The notes beneath the pieces were generated by a model. The model ran no database searches, was not told the origin of the DNA, and worked only from the letters and a program-made list of their open reading frames with translations. A stretch of 64,000 nucleotides of DNA from positions 332,917-396,916 of the forward strand of contig JAQZBP010000002.1 in the NCBI GenBank assembly GCA_029237815.1, given 5' to 3'. This DNA comes from Moraxellaceae bacterium. GTDB lineage: Bacteria; Pseudomonadota; Gammaproteobacteria; Pseudomonadales; Moraxellaceae. Numbering within the stretch: position 1 is the first letter of the stretch; every line of letters starts with the position of its first letter. Below, one piece after another: positions 7,504 through 16,775 of this stretch. Made by a program: the position numbers and the translations under genes.

Positions 7504-10500
7504 TCATTTCGGGATTTCCGCCCAGAGCCGGTCGAGCCGGGAGGCGGAAACGGGAACTGCTGTCTTCAGCGTCTGCGCGAACAGCGAGACGCGATACTCC
7601 TCCAGTAGCCAGCGATACTCGGCTAGCGCCGGCGCCTCGATTTCCCGTGCGGCGAGCTCGCGGGTCCGCGCCTGGAGGTCCATCCAGCGGCGCTCCAGCT
7701 CGCTGCAGGCCGCCGGTTCCTTGCCCGCGTTGTGGGGGAGCTTGTCCAGCCGCGCCAGCACGGCCCGCAAGTAGCGGGGGTAGTGCTGCCAGCGCTGCCA
7801 GGGCACGCTTTCCAGGAAAGCGCCGGGCGCCAGGTCCTCCAGCTGGGTGCGCATGTCGCGCAGCGACGGGGCGAAGACCGGCTGGGTGAACGCCTCCAGG
7901 CGTTGTCTTACCTCCGCGAACAGGCCATAGGCCTGCAGCACCACGGCCGCCAGCCTTTCGGACTCCTCCAGCAGCATGCGCCGCCCTGTGGCCAACCGGT
8001 CACTGAAGGCCGGGCGAGTGTAAACCAGGGGCTTCCCTGCGACAAAGACATGATCGGCCACGGCATGAGCGAACTGGCGCTCGAGCTCGGCCCGGGTTCC
8101 ATAGGGTGAAAACTGCAGGGCCAGGGCCTTGTTCTGGCCAATGCGCTGACGCAACTGGCGGAACTCGGCCGCGGCCTGCAACTGGAACAGGCGATTGAGC
8201 CCCAGTACATGCGCCGCCTCGGCCTCGCGACGCCGCGGGAAGAGCCGCAGGTCCACGGCCTCGCCCTTCCCGGCGGGCACCAGCGCCGGGTAGGCCCGGC
8301 TCTGCATGCCCTTGACCACGAGCGCCACCGACTCGGGAATGTCGCCCGCGGGCCAGTCCGTCAAGCCCTCCTGCTCAAGGCCATCCGTTCCCTCCGCGTC
8401 GAGGTACCCGGCGCCCTCCTCGCGCAATTGCCGCTTGAGGCTGGCGAGGTCACGGCCTTCGGCCAGCACCTGCTGCTTCTCCCCCAGCACGCGGAGATTG
8501 AAGCGGAAGTGGGGCTCCAGGGCGGAGTCGTCGAAGTCGTCCGGCACGGCGACTACGCCGCGCTCGCGCAACAGGCCGACCAGGGCGCGGCGCAGGTCTC
8601 CCCTTGCGAATTCGAGGCGGCCGGCGAGTGCGGCCGCCGTCTCGGGCACCGGGACCAGCTGCCGGCGCAGCGGCTTGGGCAGGTTCTTCAGGAGCGCGGC
8701 GATCTTCTGTGGCAAGAGCCCTGGCACAAGCCAGTGCAACCGGGCCTCGTCGACTTCGTCGACCAGGCCGACCGGCAGCAGCAGCGTCACCCCGTCGGCG
8801 GGATGCCCAGGCTCGAAGCGGTACTCGAGCGCGAAACGCACATTTCCCTGGTCGAGCTCGTCGGGAAACTCACCCGTGTCGGGCTCGTCGACCTCGCGCG
8901 CCAGCAGGTAGTCGCGGGTGAGGAAGAGCTGCTGCGGGTCCTCGCGCTCCGCGCGACGGCGCCAGGCTTCGAAATTGTCGAGATTGGCGATCTCGGGCGG
9001 GATGCGCTCATCGTAGAACGCATAGAGGGTTTCCTCGTCGACGAGGATGTCGCGGCGGCGCGCCTTGTCCTCCAGCACGCGCACATCCTCGATCATCTCC
9101 TGGTTATGCCGGAAGAACGGCGCCTTGAGCGCGACATCCGCCTCCACCAGGGCGCTGCGGATGAATATCTCGCGCGCCTCGGCCCGGTTGATGCCCTCGT
9201 AGCCGACCTTGCGCTTCGCAGTCAGCACAAGGCCATAGAGCGACGTCTGCTCGTAGGCCACGACCCGCCCCTGGCGCCGCTCCCAGTGCGGCTCGAAATA
9301 CTTGCGCTTCAGCAGGTCGCCCGCCATGGCCTCGGCCCACTCGGGCTCGAGCTTCGCCACGGTGCGCGCATAAACGCGCTGCGTTTCGACCAGCTCCGCC
9401 GCCATGATCCAGGGCGGCCCCTTCTTCGCCAGCGCCGATCCCGGAAAGATGAAGGCCTTCTGGCTGCGCGCGGCGAGGTACTCGCGCTCCTCCTGCTTCT
9501 GCGCGATGCGTGACAGCAGACCGGCCAGCAGCGACTTATGCACATCCTCAAAGCTGGCGGCCTCGCGGTTCTCCTGCCAGCCGGTGTCGCGCGCCAGCAG
9601 CAGCAACTGGCGGTGAGTCTCGCGCCATTCGCGCAGGCGCAACGACGACAGGAAGTGGCGGCGGGCAAAGTCGCGGCGCTGGCTTTCGCTCATGTCGCCG
9701 CGCTGCGCTTCGAGCGTATCCCAGAGCTTCACGTACCAGAGGAAGTCGGAGTCGGCGTGGCGGAACTGGGCATGGCGCTCGTCCGCCGCCTGCTGGCGGT
9801 CGTGCGGCCTGTCGCGCGGATCCTGGCTGCCGAGTGCTGCAGCGATGATGAGCACCTCGCGCAGCGCCCCGCGGGCACTGGCCTCGAGCAGCATGCGGGC
9901 GATACGCGGGTCTACCGGAAAACGGGCAAGCTGCCTTCCGATGTCCGTGACGCGGCGTTCCTCGGTAACGGCCCCGAGTTCCTCCAGCAGACGGAAGCCG
10001 TCGCTGACGAAGCGCGAGTCGGGCGCATCGAGGAAGGGAAAGACGTCGATGTCGCCGAGCTGCAGTGCCTGCATCTGCAGGATGACCGCGGCAAGGTTGG
10101 TGCGCTGGATTTCCGGCACCGTGAATTCCGGCCGCGACAGGAAGTCGGCCTCGGAGTAGAGGCGGATGCACAGGCCCGGCGCCACGCGGCCGCAACGTCC
10201 CTTGCGCTGGTTGGCGCTGGCCTGTGCAATCGCCTCGATGGGCAGGCGCTGTACCTTGCTGCGATAGGAGTAGCGGCTGATGCGGGCAAAACCCGGGTCG
10301 ATCACGTAGTGGATGTTGGGCACCGTCAGCGACGTCTCCGCCACGTTGGTGGCAATCACGATGCGCCGGCCGCGCCCCGACTGGAACACCCGCTGCTGCT
10401 CGGCGAGCGACAACCGCGCGTAGAGCGGCAGGATCTCGGTATGCGGCGGGCCGTACTTGCGCAGCGTGTCGGCGATCTCGCGGATCTCCCGCTCGTGGCT

Positions 10501-11460
10501 GGAGAAGACGAGGATGTCGCCCTGCCCTCGCCTGCCCGCCTGCCGCTCGTGCTGGAGACATTCCTCCACTGCCGCCAGCACGGCGCGCGGGATGGCCTCC
10601 TCGATGGCATCGAAACCTTCGTCCTCATCGGAAGTCACACCGGCCTCGCTCAGGGGCCGATAGCACACCTCGACGGGATAGGTGCGCCCCTCGACCAGGA
10701 TCACCGGTGCCGGGACGCCGGCCGCATCGGCGAAGTGGCGGCTGAACCGTTCCACATCGATGGTGGCAGACGTGATGATGACCTTGAGGTCCGGTCGGCG
10801 AGGCAGGAGCTGCCGCAGCACGCCCAGCAGGAAATCGATATTGAGCGAGCGCTCATGCGCCTCGTCGATGATCAGCGTGTCGTACGCGGAGAGAAAGCGG
10901 TCCTGCGCCAGTTCGGCCAGCAGCACGCCATCGGTCATCAGCTTGACGAAGCCCTCCGGCGAGAACTCGTCGGTGAAGCGCACCTTGTAGCCGACCAGCT
11001 CGCCCAGCGGCGACTCCAGTTCCTCGGCGATGCGTGCCGCCACCGAGCGCGCGGCGATGCGGCGCGGCTGCGTGTGGCCGATATAACCGCGCACGCCGCA
11101 GCCTGCCGCGAGTGCCAGCTTGGGCAGCTGCGTCGTCTTGCCGGAGCCGGTCTCACCGGCGACCACGATGACCTGGTTGTCGCGGATCGCCTGGATGATG
11201 TCGTCGGCGCGGGCCGTCACCGGCAGTTCGGGGTAGCGCAGGATCGGCACCCGCAGACCACGTGCCTCCGCTTTGCGGGACGAATCGGCGATCAAGTCCT
11301 GCAGTGCCTGCTCGCGCTGTTGCCTGAGCGCAGAATTGCGGGTGTCCTGCCATTCGCGCAGCTTGCGGAAGAGCCGCGCCTGGTCACGCGTCAGGCAGGA
11401 GGCAGAGATTTCGCGGCGGAAAGGAGACGGAGACAACGCAGCTACCTGGCGGGCATTCAC
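7504..11460 (-). CDS. hrpA: ATP-dependent RNA helicase HrpA
   Basis: This 1318-residue DEAH-box helicase has Walker A GETGSGKTT at about residue 102, the DEAH box in IIDEAHERS, SAT in motif III and the QRKGRCGR arginine-finger region. Helicase-associated and OB-fold domains follow, then the long DUF3418 C-terminal region typical of HrpA. The length is close to the 1300 residues of E. coli HrpA, which acts on stalled ribosomes and in mRNA processing. The start is GTG at 11460; the first 25 residues are not conserved, so the exact start is uncertain. It is flanked by non-related genes and is probably monocistronic. Confidence 0.95.
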   Translation of the reverse strand: MNARQVAALSPSPFRREISASCLTRDQARLFRKLREWQDTRNSALRQQREQALQDLIADSSRKAEARGLRVPILRYPELPVTARADDIIQAIRDNQVIVVAGETGSGKTTQLPKLALAAGCGVRGYIGHTQPRRIAARSVAARIAEELESPLGELVGYKVRFTDEFSPEGFVKLMTDGVLLAELAQDRFLSAYDTLIIDEAHERSLNIDFLLGVLRQLLPRRPDLKVIITSATIDVERFSRHFADAAGVPAPVILVEGRTYPVEVCYRPLSEAGVTSDEDEGFDAIEEAIPRAVLAAVEECLQHERQAGRRGQGDILVFSSHEREIREIADTLRKYGPPHTEILPLYARLSLAEQQRVFQSGRGRRIVIATNVAETSLTVPNIHYVIDPGFARISRYSYRSKVQRLPIEAIAQASANQRKGRCGRVAPGLCIRLYSEADFLSRPEFTVPEIQRTNLAAVILQMQALQLGDIDVFPFLDAPDSRFVSDGFRLLEELGAVTEERRVTDIGRQLARFPVDPRIARMLLEASARGALREVLIIAAALGSQDPRDRPHDRQQAADERHAQFRHADSDFLWYVKLWDTLEAQRGDMSESQRRDFARRHFLSSLRLREWRETHRQLLLLARDTGWQENREAASFEDVHKSLLAGLLSRIAQKQEEREYLAARSQKAFIFPGSALAKKGPPWIMAAELVETQRVYARTVAKLEPEWAEAMAGDLLKRKYFEPHWERRQGRVVAYEQTSLYGLVLTAKRKVGYEGINRAEAREIFIRSALVEADVALKAPFFRHNQEMIEDVRVLEDKARRRDILVDEETLYAFYDERIPPEIANLDNFEAWRRRAEREDPQQLFLTRDYLLAREVDEPDTGEFPDELDQGNVRFALEYRFEPGHPADGVTLLLPVGLVDEVDEARLHWLVPGLLPQKIAALLKNLPKPLRRQLVPVPETAAALAGRLEFARGDLRRALVGLLRERGVVAVPDDFDDSALEPHFRFNLRVLGEKQQVLAEGRDLASLKRQLREEGAGYLDAEGTDGLEQEGLTDWPAGDIPESVALVVKGMQSRAYPALVPAGKGEAVDLRLFPRRREAEAAHVLGLNRLFQLQAAAEFRQLRQRIGQNKALALQFSPYGTRAELERQFAHAVADHVFVAGKPLVYTRPAFSDRLATGRRMLLEESERLAAVVLQAYGLFAEVRQRLEAFTQPVFAPSLRDMRTQLEDLAPGAFLESVPWQRWQHYPRYLRAVLARLDKLPHNAGKEPAACSELERRWMDLQARTRELAAREIEAPALAEYRWLLEEYRVSLFAQTLKTAVPVSASRLDRLWAEIPK

Positions 11461-11514
11461 GAGGCGCTAGAGCATCCCAATCTTTGCCGGTCATTTCCAG
11501 CCACGATGGCCAAG

Positions 11515-11543
11515 AAAAAAGCCGCCCGGGAGGGCGGCTTTTT
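11515..11543. terminator. Intrinsic terminator downstream of the Ser/Gly-rich protein gene
   Basis: GCCGCCC-GGGA-GGGCGGC is flanked by six A and five T, so it forms a strong hairpin usable on either strand. It ends the minus-strand gene at 11567 and isolates it from hrpA. Confidence 0.88.
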
Positions 11544-11566
11544 CATTCAGGGCAAGGCCCTGTGAC

Positions 11567-12010
11567 TCAGGGCGAGGTCGGCGAAGTCGACGTGCCGGAG
11601 CCCGAGCCGGTGCCCATGCCCGAACCGCTTCCGGTGCTGGAGCCGCTATCCATGCCACTGCCGGTGCTGGAGCCACTGTCCATGCCGGAGCCGCTGGTGC
11701 CGGAGCTGGAGCCGCCCTGACTGCGCATCAGGTCCTGGCAACGCTGGGTACGCTGCTCGGTCGGTGTCTCGCAGCCGGGGATGGGCGTAGTGGTGGTGGA
11801 AGAAGACGAGCCGGAGCCGTAGGTCGAATCGCTGGAGCTCGTGCCCGTGGACGTACCCGATCCGGAGCCCATGCTGTCACCGCTCATGCCGCTGCCGCTG
11901 GAACTGCTTCCGCTGGTCCCGCTGGAACCCGAGCTGCCTTCGGCAAAAGCCACCGGAACCACCGCGACGCTGCCGATCATCAACAGCGAGAACAGAGTTT
12001 TGCGTACCAT
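11567..12010 (-). CDS. Secreted Ser/Gly/Thr-rich low-complexity protein
   Basis: The 147-residue product has a signal peptide (hydrophobic stretch up to about residue 23, ending PVAFA). The rest is mostly Ser, Gly, Thr, Met and Asp. The only ordered-looking part is a short central segment (IPGCETPTEQRTQRCQDLMRS would span it, residues about 77-97) with two cysteines that could form a disulphide. The C-terminal half repeats a GSGMDSGSST unit. A good ribosome-binding site (GAGAGGAT) precedes the ATG and a terminator follows, so the gene is probably expressed. I do not recognise a function; a flexible periplasmic or surface linker protein is a guess. Confidence 0.7.
   Translation of the reverse strand: MVRKTLFSLLMIGSVAVVPVAFAEGSSGSSGTSGSSSSGSGMSGDSMGSGSGTSTGTSSSDSTYGSGSSSSTTTTPIPGCETPTEQRTQRCQDLMRSQGGSSSGTSGSGMDSGSSTGSGMDSGSSTGSGSGMGTGSGSGTSTSPTSP
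11631..11690. repeat. Two tandem 30-bp units inside the Ser/Gly-rich gene
   Basis: Bases 11631-11660 and 11661-11690 are near-identical 30-base units that both start CCGGTGCTGGAGCC. They encode the repeated Gly-Ser-Gly-Met-Asp-Ser-Gly-Ser-Ser-Thr decapeptide. The 30-bp length keeps the frame, so copy number could vary between strains. Confidence 0.75.
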
Positions 12011-12260
12011 GTCGATATCCTCTCGAGTAAGCGCAAGCGAATAGTCCTTGCGGAATCAGGACTCTACGCAGGAAGAATCTCTGAGGGTGTACGCGATAAG
12101 TTACGTGAGGGATTTTTAGGTGGCGCCTGTGTTTCCCCACTCGCGACCGTGGCAAGCGTGCGCAACAGGGGAGCACTTAGTGTTAATCGACCTGGACCTG
12201 GGTAATAAAAGCGGCGCGTATCTTCACTGCTTCTCGCTGGCAGGACGCCCGCCGCATCGA

Positions 12261-13319
12261 TCAACCGGCGTCCCGGGCCAGCGAGGCCATGTCGATGACG
12301 AAACGGTATTTCACATCGCCCTTCACGAGCCGCTCGAAGGCGGCATTGATGTCCTGTATCGCGATCAGTTCGATATCGCAGGCAATGCCGTGCTGCGCGC
12401 AGAACTCCAGCATCTCCTGCGTCTCGGCAATGCCCCCGATGAACGAGCCGGCGAGCCGGCGACGCAGTCCGGTCAGGCTGAAGGCGCTCACGGCCAGCGG
12501 CTCCGGCGGCAGCCCGACCTGGCACAGTGTGCCATCGCGCCGCAGCAGTCCGAGGTAGGCGTTGATGTCGTGCGGCGCCGACACGGTATCCAGGATGAAA
12601 TCGAAACTATTGCGATACCGCTTCATCTCGTCCCGATTCCCCGAGACCACCACCTCGTGCGCGCCCAGGCGTTTGCCGTCCTCGACCTTTCCCGGTGAAG
12701 TGGTGAAAAGTACGACATGCGCACCGAAGGCCCGCGCGAACTTCACGGCCATGTGGCCCAGGCCGCCCAGCCCGACGATGCCGACCCTCTGCCCGGGCCC
12801 CACCTTCCATTGCCGCAAAGGTGAATAGGTGGTGATGCCGGCGCACAGAAGGGGCGCGGCGGCGGCCGGATCGAGCGAGACCGGCACGCTGAGCACATAG
12901 GCTTCATCGACAATGATGTTGTTCGAGTAGCCGCCGTAGGTAATGCCGCCCGTATGCCTTTCCGGTCCGCCATAGGTCATGACCGGACCCTTCTCGCAGA
13001 ACTGCTCCTCGCCCTCCCGGCAGTTCGCGCAGACGCGGCAGGAGTCGACCATGCAACCGACTGCCGCAAGATCGCCCGCCTTGAACCTGCTGACCGCACC
13101 GCCGACCTGCAGGACGCGGCCCACGACCTCGTGGCCCGGCACGCAGGGATAACGGCTTGCGCCCCACTCGCTGCGCGCCACGTGCACGTCGGAGTGGCAC
13201 ACGCCGCAATAGAGGATCTCCAGCACGACATCCTGCGGCTGCGGCGCGCGACGCTGGAAGTTGAACGGCGCCAGCACAGACTGCGCGGTGGCGGCGGCAT
13301 AACCCAAGGACTTGATCAT
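12261..13319 (-). CDS. Zinc-dependent NAD(P)H alcohol dehydrogenase/aldehyde reductase, YahK/CAD type
   Basis: This is a medium-chain zinc alcohol dehydrogenase of about 352 residues. Catalytic zinc ligands are in CGVCHSD and PGHEVVG; the structural zinc cysteines are in DSCRVCANC plus QFC. The nucleotide fold has GLGGLGHMAV. The layout matches YahK and cinnamyl-alcohol-dehydrogenase-type reductases, which reduce a broad range of aldehydes with NADPH. I chose the ATG at 13319, giving the family N-terminus (IKSLGYAA); the open frame extends upstream without homology-like sequence. The gene is monocistronic. The physiological substrate cannot be inferred from its neighbours. Confidence 0.88.
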   Translation of the reverse strand: MIKSLGYAAATAQSVLAPFNFQRRAPQPQDVVLEILYCGVCHSDVHVARSEWGASRYPCVPGHEVVGRVLQVGGAVSRFKAGDLAAVGCMVDSCRVCANCREGEEQFCEKGPVMTYGGPERHTGGITYGGYSNNIIVDEAYVLSVPVSLDPAAAAPLLCAGITTYSPLRQWKVGPGQRVGIVGLGGLGHMAVKFARAFGAHVVLFTTSPGKVEDGKRLGAHEVVVSGNRDEMKRYRNSFDFILDTVSAPHDINAYLGLLRRDGTLCQVGLPPEPLAVSAFSLTGLRRRLAGSFIGGIAETQEMLEFCAQHGIACDIELIAIQDINAAFERLVKGDVKYRFVIDMASLARDAG

Positions 13320-13630
13320 CACGTTAGCTCGACAGGAAACAGTGGCGAGATCGAAGAGTAGTGCTTTGCGCAGGCAGGGCAAAGGGGACGGATCCCCCCG
13401 TACCCATGGCATGAGCCAGCGAGACGGGCCCGCCGGCCATGCCCGCGTCTTGCAGCGATCCCGCTCGTAGCGGCATCTTGCCGGCTACGCGCGCGCCTTT
13501 GCGACGCCGGCCACCAGGCAATGCTGATCGTGGCCAATTACGACGCCATACGTGAACAGCGGGGCCTCGTATCTTCCGGATCATCTCCTGCCACGACCAT
13601 CAGCAAGCGGCAGGAGCAGCGGACGCGTGA
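13320..13630. other. Non-coding stretch between alcohol dehydrogenase and tRNA genes
   Basis: I see no credible gene in this 311-base stretch. It contains the alcohol dehydrogenase upstream region and one REP-like stem-loop (13467-13488), listed separately. Confidence 0.5.
13467..13488. repeat. Possible REP-like stem-loop
   Basis: GTAGC-GGCA-TCT-TGCC-G-GCTAC forms an imperfect hairpin whose minus-strand form begins GTAGCCGGCAAGATGCC. A GTAG foot on a GC-rich stem with a one-base bulge is typical of REP elements. There is only one copy in the window, so the call depends on genome-wide copy number. Confidence 0.35.
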
Positions 13631-13661
13631 AAAAAAGAAAGCCCGCTGGCGCGGGCTTTCT
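13631..13661 (-). terminator. Terminator of the gltX-side tRNA-Ala/tRNA-Glu transcript
   Basis: AGAAAGCCCGC and GCGGGCTTTCT form an 11-base stem with a TGGC loop. The minus strand continues into six T. It lies 10 bases after tRNA-Glu. Confidence 0.9.
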
Positions 13662-13671
13662 GATCTGTATA

Positions 13672-13747
13672 TGGCGTCCCCACGGGGATTCGAACCCCGG
13701 TTACCGCCGTGAAAGGGCGATGTCCTAGGCCTCTAGACGATGGGGAC
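13672..13747 (-). tRNA. tRNA-Glu (anticodon TTC)
   Basis: The minus strand reads a complete 76-base cloverleaf that starts GTCCCCA and ends with an encoded CCA. The anticodon loop is CTTTCAC, giving UUC. It is the last gene before the terminator and follows tRNA-Ala by 17 bases, downstream of its cognate synthetase gene gltX. Confidence 0.97.
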
Positions 13748-13764
13748 GAAGTTGAATGCAGGAC

Positions 13765-13840
<76 letters not shown>

Positions 13841-13884
13841 AGCCTGCGGCATCCGCCTGAGCTCCAGCGAACGCGGCGCGGATT

Positions 13885-15402
13885 CTAGGCAGCGCCCTCA
13901 GGGGTGTCAACGACGCCACCTGCCGCGTTGCGCTCACGCCATGCCTTCTCCCATTCCTTGGACTCCTGCTTTGAAACACCGCCCAGCACAGCGATGGCCT
14001 GGCGCAGACGCGCACGCGTGATGTCGGGACCGAGGATATTCATCGACTCCATCACCGGCGTGCTCGAAGGTGAACCCGCGATGGCAACAAAGAAGGGGAA
14101 CATGAAGTCGCGCAGCTTGTAGCCCAGTGCTTCGCTGATTCGGCCCAGCAGCGCGCTGATTTCCTCATGATTCCAGCGGCGCAGCGCCTCCAGCTCCCAC
14201 AGGGACACTTGCAGGATGCGGCGGATCTCGTCCACGGTCAGCTTCTTGTGCTGGAAGCTCTCAGGCGTGACCGGCACGGCGCCCGAGAAGAAGAATCCCG
14301 CCCAGCCGACCGCATCCGAAAGAGTATGGATGCGCGGCTGGATCTGGCTCGCCACCTTGTGCAGGTAGTCACTGCCGATCCAGCGCTGGAAGGCTCCCAC
14401 CAGATCGGCAACCGGAAGTTCGCGCAACCAGACACTGTTCAGCCAGGACAGCTTTTCGACATCGAACGTCGGGCCACCAAGCGAGACACGGTTGAGGTCG
14501 AAATGCGCAATCATCTCGGCAAGCGTGAACTTTTCGCGCTCATCGGGCATGGACCAGCCCATGCGTCCGAGATAATTGAGCAGCGCCTCGGGCAGGAAGC
14601 CCATGCGCTCGTAATAGTTGATGCTGGTCGGATTCTTGCGCTTGCTCAGCTTGGACTTGTCCGGATTGCGCAGCAGCGGCATGTGGCAGAATACGGGCGC
14701 CTGCCAACCAAAATACCGGTACAGCAGGATGTGCTTGGGCGCGGAGCTGATCCACTCCTCGCCCCGGATCACATGCGAGATCTGCATCAGGTGGTCGTCG
14801 ACCACATTGGCGAGGTGGTAGGTGGGCAGCCCATCGGCCTTCATGAGCACCTGCATGTCCACCTGCTCCCAGGGAATCTCGATGGCGCCACGCAGCATGT
14901 CCGGCACCTCGCAGATGCCCTCGCGCGGCACCTTCATGCGAATCACGGACGGCTCGCCAGCCGCCAGGCGCTGCTGCACCTCGACATTCGCGAGCTGGAT
15001 GCAGTGCCCGTCGTAGCCGAGCGCCAGCTTCGCCGCGGTCTGCTCGGCCCGCAGCGTGTCGAGTCGCTCTGCCGAGCAGAAGCAATGAAAGGCATGCCCC
15101 TTCTCGACCAGTTCCTGCGCATGCTGCCGGTAGATTTCGCTGCGTTCACTCTGGCGGTACGGCGCATGCGGGCCGCCGACGTCCGGGCCCTCGTCCCACT
15201 GCAGGCCCACCCACTTCAATGCCTGCAGGATCTGCTCCTCCGATTCCCGCGTGGAGCGCACCTGGTCGGTGTCCTCAATGCGCAGGATGAACTGCCCCTG
15301 GTGCTGCCGGGCAAAGCAGAGGTTGAAGAGGGCAATGTAAGCGGTGCCGACGTGGGGATCGCCGGTGGGGGAAGGAGCGATTCGGGTACGGACAGGAGTC
15401 AT
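13885..15402 (-). CDS. gltX: Glutamate--tRNA ligase
   Basis: This 505-residue class I aminoacyl-tRNA synthetase charges tRNA-Glu with glutamate in the cytosol. The HIGH signature appears as [12 protein letters not shown] near the N-terminus, and the KMSKS loop as [16 protein letters not shown] is in the position of the zinc-binding part of GluRS. The second half carries the anticodon-binding helical domain ([11 protein letters not shown]). The discriminating GluRS type, rather than GluQ-RS, is shown by full length. It is followed on the same strand by tRNA-Ala and tRNA-Glu, an order also seen in pseudomonads. Confidence 0.97.
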   Translation of the reverse strand: MTPVRTRIAPSPTGDPHVGTAYIALFNLCFARQHQGQFILRIEDTDQVRSTRESEEQILQALKWVGLQWDEGPDVGGPHAPYRQSERSEIYRQHAQELVEKGHAFHCFCSAERLDTLRAEQTAAKLALGYDGHCIQLANVEVQQRLAAGEPSVIRMKVPREGICEVPDMLRGAIEIPWEQVDMQVLMKADGLPTYHLANVVDDHLMQISHVIRGEEWISSAPKHILLYRYFGWQAPVFCHMPLLRNPDKSKLSKRKNPTSINYYERMGFLPEALLNYLGRMGWSMPDEREKFTLAEMIAHFDLNRVSLGGPTFDVEKLSWLNSVWLRELPVADLVGAFQRWIGSDYLHKVASQIQPRIHTLSDAVGWAGFFFSGAVPVTPESFQHKKLTVDEIRRILQVSLWELEALRRWNHEEISALLGRISEALGYKLRDFMFPFFVAIAGSPSSTPVMESMNILGPDITRARLRQAIAVLGGVSKQESKEWEKAWRERNAAGGVVDTPEGAA

Positions 15403-15491
15403 GGCGCATCCGGCAAATGGAAAACGGGCGAATTATACAGGCGCAGATATGACGGGCGAGCGCCCCGGCCGCCGCCCTGAAGTGCGGCAAT

Positions 15492-15518
15492 AAAAAACCC
15501 CGCATCAGCGGGGCTTTT
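15492..15518 (-). terminator. Terminator after tRNA-Ser
   Basis: CCCCGC-ATCA-GCGGGG with flanking AA/TT pairs is followed on the minus strand by a T run (six A on the plus strand). It lies 8 bases after the tRNA-Ser 3' end. Confidence 0.85.
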
Positions 15519-15525
15519 CATGTTT

Positions 15526-15616
15526 TGGCGGAGAGGGTGGGATTTGAACCCACGGTAGGGGAGACCCCTACTCCGGATTTCGAGTCCGACGCGTTCAGCC
15601 GCTCCGCCACCTCTCC
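15526..15616 (-). tRNA. tRNA-Ser (anticodon CGA)
   Basis: The minus strand reads a 91-base class II tRNA starting GGAGAGGTGGCGGAG, with a long variable arm (TAGGGG...CCCCTA) and an encoded CCA. The anticodon loop CTCGAAA gives CGA. Confidence 0.97.
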
Positions 15617-15662
15617 AGGCGAGGGCGCAAAGATACCGGCTCGGCCCTGCCTAAACAAGAGC

Positions 15663-15857
15663 TCAGAGGGGAATATCATCCACGGTATTGGCCGCGCCCT
15701 GGATCACGTCATTGGCGGTGTTGCCGGCCACAGGAACGATCGAAACCACGGCACCTACCACACGCATCGGAACCGAGACGATCTTGGTCAGGAAACAACC
15801 GCTGAGGGTGGACGCCAGTGCTGCAACCGCCACGACGCGAAGAATGGTCTTGTTCAT
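15663..15857 (-). CDS. Small putative lipoprotein
   Basis: This is a 64-residue protein. The first 20 residues are a lipoprotein signal sequence with lipobox LSGC (Cys21). A short conserved-looking core follows (FLTKIVSVPMRVVGAVVSIVP) and then a small polar tail ending DDIPL. Similar small lipoproteins with a TVPMRVVGAVVS-type core occur in other gammaproteobacteria and carry only a DUF label (I recall DUF6726, not verified). The ATG at 15857 has GGAG upstream; a longer frame exists but lacks support. No function is known. Confidence 0.75.
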   Translation of the reverse strand: MNKTILRVVAVAALASTLSGCFLTKIVSVPMRVVGAVVSIVPVAGNTANDVIQGAANTVDDIPL

Positions 15858-15971
15858 AGTCCGGACTCCATGAAGGTATTCGATTGATGCGACTTGCCAA
15901 GCCAGTCGTGGTTGCAGTGTGACAGGCCGGCCGGAGCCCGGCAATCCGCGACCGTGACCGGGCTCACAGCT

Positions 15972-16685
15972 TCAGTCGAACTGCATGCCGAGGCGATGCC
16001 CGACTTCCTCGTAGGCCTCCACCACGCCGCCAAGACCCTGGCGGAAGCGGTCCTTGTCCAGCTTCTTGCGGGTGGCCTTGTCCCAGAGGCGGCAACCATC
16101 GGGCGAGAACTCGTCCCCCAGCACCACCTCGCCATGGAACACGCCGAATTCCAGCTTGAAATCCACGAGAAGCATGTTGCCGGCATCGAAGAGTTCTTTC
16201 AGAACCTCGTTGACCTGGAAGGACAGCTCCTTCATGCGCTGCAGCTGCTCATCGCTAGCCCAGCCGAAGGAGCGTACGTGGTACTCGTTCACCATGGGAT
16301 CGCCCAGCGCATCGTTCTTCAGGAACAGCTCGAAGGTGGGAGGAGTCAATTCCATGCCCTCCTCCACGCCGAGACGGCGCACGAGGCTGCCGGCAGCAAA
16401 ATTCCGCACCACGCACTCGACGGGAATCATGGTCAGGCGTTTTACAAGCGACTCCGTGTCCGAGAGCAGCTTTTCCTGGTGCACCGGAATACCGGCCGCC
16501 GCCAGCCTTTCCATGATGAAGGCGTTGAACTTGTTGTTCACCATGCCCTTGCGATCAAGCTGCTCGACCTTCTTTCCGTCAAAGGCGGAGGTGTCGTTGC
16601 GGAAAAGAATGACCAGTCGATCCGGATCATCGGTCGTATAGACCGACTTTGCCTTGCCGGTATAAAGAAGTTCGCGCTTTTCCAT
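15972..16685 (-). CDS. purC: Phosphoribosylaminoimidazole-succinocarboxamide synthase
   Basis: This 237-residue SAICAR synthetase joins CAIR and aspartate using ATP, a step of de novo purine synthesis. Diagnostic parts are [11 protein letters not shown] at the N-terminus, [23 protein letters not shown], and LVDFKLEFG followed by [13 protein letters not shown]. The length equals the bacterial single-domain enzyme. It has a clear GGAGAT ribosome-binding site before ATG 16685. It lies 90 bases downstream of bamC on the same strand in the common gammaproteobacterial order dapA-bamC-purC. Confidence 0.97.
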   Translation of the reverse strand: MEKRELLYTGKAKSVYTTDDPDRLVILFRNDTSAFDGKKVEQLDRKGMVNNKFNAFIMERLAAAGIPVHQEKLLSDTESLVKRLTMIPVECVVRNFAAGSLVRRLGVEEGMELTPPTFELFLKNDALGDPMVNEYHVRSFGWASDEQLQRMKELSFQVNEVLKELFDAGNMLLVDFKLEFGVFHGEVVLGDEFSPDGCRLWDKATRKKLDKDRFRQGLGGVVEAYEEVGHRLGMQFD

Positions 16686-16775
16686 TTTTATCTCCGGTAC
16701 CGCCTGAAGTCAGTCACAAGCCCTTGCTGCCATGCAGCACCAAGGGCGGCAGATCATCTACTGGCAAAGGAATGC

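Noticed and set aside
9538..11565. A 675-codon open frame antisense to hrpA
   Set aside because: The opposite strand encodes a full HrpA helicase with all motifs. Long antisense frames arise from GC-rich codon use, and this one has no recognisable domain.
13521..13712. A 63-codon open frame running into tRNA-Glu
   Set aside because: It passes through an intrinsic terminator and ends within the tRNA, and has no ribosome-binding site.
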